NCBI RefSeq assembly: GCF_031085165.1
Contig: NZ_JAVHTY010000006.1
Location: forward strand, 108,085-172,084
Length of the DNA: 64,000 bases
Reading direction: 5' to 3'
Source: Pseudomonas sp. 102515
GTDB taxonomy: Bacteria > Pseudomonadota > Gammaproteobacteria > Pseudomonadales > Pseudomonadaceae
The position numbers and the translations under genes are program-made. Below the pieces are notes generated by a model that was not told where the DNA came from, searched no databases, and worked only from the letters and a program-made list of their open reading frames with translations. Numbering within the stretch: the stretch's first letter is position 1; every line of letters starts with the position of its first letter. Positions 60,279 to 64,000 of this stretch are shown here, piece after piece.

Positions 60279-60372
60279 TTAGCTACCGGAGCGCCCCAGG
60301 CGCCTCCCGAATCCACCGAACCGGCTCATGGAGCCGGCCGGCCTGACTCATGCTCGAAAAAAGGAAAGTCCG

Positions 60373-61548
60373 ATGAAAATCACCAGCGTCCGCACCCGCG
60401 TCTTCGAATGGAAAGGCAAGGTCGTCCCGCCCCAGGCGCACTTCTGCACGAACGCCACCGATATCCTCTATGAGCGCGGCGACGCCATGGGCTCCTTCCG
60501 CTTCCACGGCTGGCTGGTGGTGGAGATCGAAACCGACGGCGGCCTGGTCGGCCTGGGCAACTGTGCCCTGGCGCCGCGGGTGGCGAAGGAAATCATCGAC
60601 CTGTACCTGACACCCATCGTCATGGGCCAGGATCCCTTCGACAACGAATACCTCTGGCAGAAGATGTATCGCCGCACCCACGCCTGGGGCCGCAAGGGCA
60701 TCGGCATGGCCGCCATCTCCGCCGTCGACCTGGCGCTCTGGGACCTGATGGGCAAGGCGGTAGACAAGCCGGTGTTCAAGCTGCTGGGTGGCCGGACCAA
60801 GGAAAAGATCCCCTGCTACGCGTCCAAGCTCTACGCCAACGACAATCTGGATCTGTTCCTGGAGGAGGCCCAGGGCTATCTCAACCAAGGCTTCGACGCC
60901 CTCAAGATGAGATTCGGCTACGGTCCCAAGGACGGCCCCGCCGGCATGAGACGTAACCTCGAACAGGTGCGCGCCCTGCGTGAACTCGCCGGCCCCGACG
61001 TCGACATCATGCTGGAGTGCTACATGGGCTGGACCCTGGAATACGCCCGCCGCATGCTGCCCAAGCTGGCCGAGTTCGAACCGCGCTGGCTGGAAGAACC
61101 GGTCATCGCCGATGACATCGAAGGTTACGTCGAGCTCAAGAAGATGGGCATCATGCCCATCTCCGGCGGCGAGCACGAATTCACCTCCTACGGCTTCAAG
61201 GACCTGCTCGAGCGCCGCGCGGTGGACGTCATCCAGTACGATACCAACCGCGTCGGCGGCATCACCGCCGCGCGCAAGATCAATGCCCTGGCCGAAGCCT
61301 GGTCGGTCCCGGTCATCCCCCACGCCGGCCAGATGCACAACTACCACCTGACCATGGCCAGCACCGCCTCGCCCATGGCCGAGTTCTTCCCGGTGTTCGA
61401 CGTGGAAGTGGGCAACGAACTCTTCTACTACGTCTTCAAGGGCGAACCCCAGCCGGTCGGTGGCTACCTGCAACTGGACGACGACAAGCCCGGCCTGGGC
61501 CTGGAGCTGTCCGAAGAGCACCTCGAGGATTTCGATGTGATCGAATAG
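60373..61548 (+). CDS. Enolase-superfamily sugar-acid dehydratase (rhamnonate-dehydratase-like)
   Basis: The product is 391 residues of the mandelate racemase/muconate lactonizing group. The capping domain (1-125) precedes a barrel with ALKMRFGYG, metal ligands in [20 protein letters not shown] and [11 protein letters not shown], and the catalytic His in [14 protein letters not shown]. The GEH-x and C-terminal HxxxYH pattern follow the L-rhamnonate dehydratase branch. It would remove water from a sugar acid to give a 2-keto-3-deoxy acid. It follows the pdxA-like gene by 94 bases and has its own AGGAAAGTCCG ribosome binding site. Confidence 0.9.
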   Translation: MKITSVRTRVFEWKGKVVPPQAHFCTNATDILYERGDAMGSFRFHGWLVVEIETDGGLVGLGNCALAPRVAKEIIDLYLTPIVMGQDPFDNEYLWQKMYRRTHAWGRKGIGMAAISAVDLALWDLMGKAVDKPVFKLLGGRTKEKIPCYASKLYANDNLDLFLEEAQGYLNQGFDALKMRFGYGPKDGPAGMRRNLEQVRALRELAGPDVDIMLECYMGWTLEYARRMLPKLAEFEPRWLEEPVIADDIEGYVELKKMGIMPISGGEHEFTSYGFKDLLERRAVDVIQYDTNRVGGITAARKINALAEAWSVPVIPHAGQMHNYHLTMASTASPMAEFFPVFDVEVGNELFYYVFKGEPQPVGGYLQLDDDKPGLGLELSEEHLEDFDVIE

Positions 61549-61556
61549 CGGCTGGA

Positions 61557-61583
61557 CTGGCTGCCGCCCTGGGGGGCAGCCAG
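61557..61583 (+). terminator. Hairpin after the dehydratase gene
   Basis: CTGGCTGCC and GGCAGCCAG pair perfectly (9 bp) around a 9-base loop directly after the stop. No T-tract follows, so it is at best a weak terminator. Confidence 0.4.
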
Positions 61584-61627
61584 CTCACGTTACGACGCTG
61601 CACGCCGCCATCCGCCCGATGCCAGGC

Positions 61628-63556
61628 TCAGCCCGCCAGTATCGCCGCCGCACCCCGTGGCTGCCGGGTGTACCACAGCACCCGGCTGACCCCACGGGTC
61701 ACCGCCACATAGCTGAGGCGCAAAGCCTCGTCGGCCATGGCAGCGTCATAGCTCTGCTGGAAATGCCCGCTGGCGGCATAGAGGGCATTGCGTAGTGGAT
61801 GGGGCTGCTGGGGCTGACCGTCGTCCAGCACGATCGCCACCTCGGCCTGCAGGCCCTTGGCTCGGTGGATGGTGCAGGTCCGCACGCCGGGCTGACGGCC
61901 CAGCTGCTCGTTGATGGCTTTCAAGGGCGCGTTCAGACGACTCATCACCATGACCGCGCACCGCTCCGGCTGCTCTCGTTCCGCTGCATAGCTTCGCTGC
62001 GCTTCGATTTCACCTAACAGAGAGGTCAACTGGCGAGCGATATCGAATTGCGGTACGACCTTGACCCCATGACCCTGGTCATCCGCCATGCGGAAGGCCT
62101 GGGTTTTCTTGGGCTGCTTGTGGCGTACCTGCGTCAGAATGCGTTCACCGTCAGCCACGATGTCCGGTGATGAACGGTAGTTGGTCCCCAGCATCAGCGT
62201 CTGACTCGGCGTCTGGCCTGGAAACCAGCGATCGAAATGAATGAACAGCTCCGGCGAGCTGCCCCGCCAGCCATAGATGGATTGCCAGTCGTCACCGATG
62301 GCCATCAGCGAGGGCGCGACTTTCTCCTCGGCGAGCCTGCGCTGTACCTGCTGCAGCCAGAGGGCGATCTGCGGCGAGATGTCCTGGAATTCGTCGATCA
62401 GCAAATGGGTGAAGGGCTGCAGGCAGGCAATCAGGGTGCGACTGGGTTTCTTTTCCAGGCGATCCGTCAGCACGGCGAAGGCGGTATTGAAGGTGATCAG
62501 TCGTTGTTCCTTCAGCAACCTGCCGAAATGTCGCCAGAACTGCTGCATGGCCTCCAGGAAGATCAGGTCCCGCGTCGAGCACTCCAGCTGGCTGCTCTTT
62601 ATAGAGCCGATCCGCAGTCCTAGGGTCTCGGCGAATGAGGCCTGGCCATAGAAGAGGTCGGGCAGCGGTTGCGGTTGACGTTCGCCATTGAGTACGAAGG
62701 GCTGCAAGGGCGGTGCGCCGGGTGGCTCTTCCTCATTGGGCGCCGCTAGTTCCAGCAACAAATGGACCCGACGACGAAAACCAGCGTCCTCGCGGTAGCA
62801 ATTCTCGTAGGCCTGTATCAGGAGCTGCCGTTGGCCCTCGTTCAGGGTGGCGCCAGCCAGCATGCCGTTATCCGGTTCATCCTCACCTTTCGATTGAGTG
62901 GACAACTGCTCGAACCACTGCGTAGCCCTTAGCTCTGTGCGCGCCAGTTGTGCCAGGGCCGAGTGAAAGGTCCTTACCAGTTCGCGTGCCGCCTCGTCAT
63001 TCAGCGGAGCCTCCCAGAAGGCCAAGACGCGTTTGAGCTGCGCGCGCAACTCTTCGCAGGAAGCCTTGGTAAAGGAGATGACGGTTAGCTGCTCGCGTGG
63101 GATCTCGAGGTGGCACAGCATGAACACCACTCGCAGTACCAGTGTGGTGGTCTTGCCCGAACCGGCACCCGCGAAGATTCGTGTCGCCGGGGCACGAGCC
63201 AGGATCATCTTCCATTGTTCCGGCGACGGTGGCTGGATGATGCCCTGAGCAACGGCCTGCTCGACGCGCATTTTCATCCGTTGCTCCTGGGAGCGCTTCA
63301 CCGTGAAGGCGGGACCATAGAGGGCGGTGGGGGAGGGGGTAGCCGCGGAGGGCTGGACAGTCGATTGCTCCCTCTCCGGCCCCTTGCTGGCGGTCTTCGG
63401 CTTAAGGGACGGGGCCGGTTCTGCCTTCTTGCGGCTGCGTGGCTTGGTTTCTCCTTTAATAGGTGGCTCTCCTTTGAGGAAGAGCGTGGTGCGGGGAAAC
63501 CAATCGCCAAGGGTATTTCTCAGCTGTTGTCGGTAGCGCGCCAGGATGGAAGTCAT
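61628..63556 (-). CDS. UvrD/HelD-like SF1 DNA helicase
   Basis: The product is 642 residues. The N-terminal 90 residues are basic, Pro/Ser-rich and disordered. The helicase core has FAGAGSGKTTTLVLRVVFML (Walker A), VISFTKASCEELRAQLKRVL (Ia), HLLIDEFQDISPQIALWLQQ (II), AIGDDWQSIYGWRGSSPELF (III), MLGTNYRSSPDIV (IV), TIHRAKGLQAEVAIVLDDGQ (V) and LSYVAVTRGVSRVLWYTRQP (VI). Motif III is closest to helicase IV (HelD). It is a probable repair helicase; the exact role is unknown. It is divergent from an rRNA operon promoter region. Confidence 0.9.
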   Translation of the reverse strand: MTSILARYRQQLRNTLGDWFPRTTLFLKGEPPIKGETKPRSRKKAEPAPSLKPKTASKGPEREQSTVQPSAATPSPTALYGPAFTVKRSQEQRMKMRVEQAVAQGIIQPPSPEQWKMILARAPATRIFAGAGSGKTTTLVLRVVFMLCHLEIPREQLTVISFTKASCEELRAQLKRVLAFWEAPLNDEAARELVRTFHSALAQLARTELRATQWFEQLSTQSKGEDEPDNGMLAGATLNEGQRQLLIQAYENCYREDAGFRRRVHLLLELAAPNEEEPPGAPPLQPFVLNGERQPQPLPDLFYGQASFAETLGLRIGSIKSSQLECSTRDLIFLEAMQQFWRHFGRLLKEQRLITFNTAFAVLTDRLEKKPSRTLIACLQPFTHLLIDEFQDISPQIALWLQQVQRRLAEEKVAPSLMAIGDDWQSIYGWRGSSPELFIHFDRWFPGQTPSQTLMLGTNYRSSPDIVADGERILTQVRHKQPKKTQAFRMADDQGHGVKVVPQFDIARQLTSLLGEIEAQRSYAAEREQPERCAVMVMSRLNAPLKAINEQLGRQPGVRTCTIHRAKGLQAEVAIVLDDGQPQQPHPLRNALYAASGHFQQSYDAAMADEALRLSYVAVTRGVSRVLWYTRQPRGAAAILAG

Positions 63557-63660
63557 GCAGTCCTCGAAACATCGTCTGCCTGCATCTTACCTTGCACAGG
63601 TGACAGCTCGCCCTCTGCCGGCCTTTTTGGCCGCTGGCGAAAGTTTCTTGAAATAACCTG

Positions 63661-63688
63661 TTGACCTGTTCCGAAACTCCCCTATAAT
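63661..63688 (+). promoter_or_regulatory. rRNA operon promoter, distal
   Basis: TTGACC (63661-63666) and a consensus TATAAT (63683-63688) are separated by 16 bases. AT-rich sequence upstream could act as an UP element. It is the strongest sigma-70 match in the window. Confidence 0.8.
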
Positions 63689-63821
63689 GCGTCCCACTTC
63701 CGGCGCAGACGCTGAAGCGGCTTGAAAATCAAGCACTTAGGTCTGAGCCGGGCGAGGGGTCCAGGGATTCTTCGCCATTTGGCCTTCACCTCCGGGTGAT
63801 GACGAAATGAAGCGGAGGGGG

Positions 63822-63849
63822 TTGACAGCGTCTTGGGATGCTGTAGGAT
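63822..63849 (+). promoter_or_regulatory. rRNA operon promoter, middle
   Basis: TTGACA (63822-63827) and TAGGAT (63844-63849) are separated by 16 bases. Confidence 0.65.
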
Positions 63850-63931
63850 TCGCCTCCCGCTGCCGAGATTGGTTGAACCGGTCAGGCAAGCGCAAGTGGT
63901 TGAGTTGAAACGAAAAAGTTCAAATCAACGC

Positions 63932-63959
63932 TTGACAGGATGTGAGGACGGCGTAGAAT
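63932..63959 (+). promoter_or_regulatory. rRNA operon promoter, proximal
   Basis: TTGACA (63932-63937) and TAGAAT (63954-63959) are separated by 16 bases, followed by GCGCGCCTCGG, the kind of GC-rich discriminator seen at stringently controlled rRNA promoters. Confidence 0.8.
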
Positions 63960-63993
63960 GCGCGCCTCGGTTAGCGACACGGTCGCAACCAAC

Positions 63994-64000
63994 TGCTCTT
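63994..64000 (+). promoter_or_regulatory. Start of rRNA boxA antitermination site (cut by window edge)
   Basis: The window ends in TGCTCTT, the first seven bases of the boxA consensus (TGCTCTTTAACA) that precedes 16S rRNA in Pseudomonas. The 16S gene should start a short way beyond the right edge. Confidence 0.7.

Overview
The window is chromosomal DNA of a high-GC gammaproteobacterium, almost certainly a Pseudomonas. The evidence is gene content and gene order: gbuA/gbuR beside NCS1 and SSS transporters and an Aer-type chemoreceptor; recQ, a MarR regulator, a FimV-like gene and plpD; cspD, clpS, clpA, infA, bpt and aat; ftsK, lolA, rarA, serS and cysG; tRNA-Ser(UGA), yccA, tusDCBE and ybiB. 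A P. oryzihabitans/psychrotolerans-like species is a guess that cannot be proved from the sequence alone.

Layout. 1-8 kb: small housekeeping and stress genes (ppnP, a DEDD exonuclease, a YkgJ-type protein, a START protein), the msrPQ periplasmic methionine-sulfoxide repair pair, a single-chain dihydroxyacetone kinase, a DUF2238 membrane protein and a CYP152-type P450 peroxygenase. 8-15.6 kb: a guanidinobutyrate locus (gbuA, two transporters, divergent LysR gene gbuR), then an Aer-like receptor and a DTW-domain tRNA-modifying enzyme. 15.6-25 kb: a short proline-rich ORF, ybaN, a UPF0149 gene, recQ, a MarR regulator, a FimV-like protein convergent with the patatin autotransporter plpD, a SelT/W-like protein and cspD. 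25-41.3 kb: core genes for protein turnover (clpS, clpA, bpt, aat: the N-degron pathway), translation initiation (infA), chromosome segregation (ftsK), lipoprotein sorting (lolA), replication repair (rarA), serS, siroheme synthesis (cysG), a glutathionyl-hydroquinone reductase, ybiB, tusDCBE (tRNA 2-thiolation) and yccA.

41.4-48.1 kb is a decayed accessory island. It starts at tRNA-Ser(UGA), next to a frameshifted tyrosine integrase, and holds only short ORFs, possible lysis-gene remnants, a duplicated 5' leader, AT-rich dyads, a degenerate copy of the tRNA-Ser 3' half near 46.63 kb and a 29-bp perfect palindrome just beyond it. This is the least explained part of the window.

48.1-61.6 kb: a YajG-type lipoprotein, a small charged exported protein, a zinc-starvation pair (zinc-independent FolE2 and a COG0523 GTPase) behind a strong candidate Zur box, and then a divergent catabolic cluster. 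One arm has a tripartite tricarboxylate-type transporter (tctCBA-like), a LysR regulator and an SDR dehydrogenase. The other arm has an MFS transporter, a COG3618 lactonase-like amidohydrolase, a PdxA-family dehydrogenase and a rhamnonate-dehydratase-like enolase-superfamily enzyme. Together they look like an uptake and catabolic route for a sugar acid or its lactone. 61.6-64 kb: a UvrD/HelD-like helicase, then a leader with three sigma-70 promoters and the start of boxA, so a ribosomal RNA operon should begin just past the right edge.
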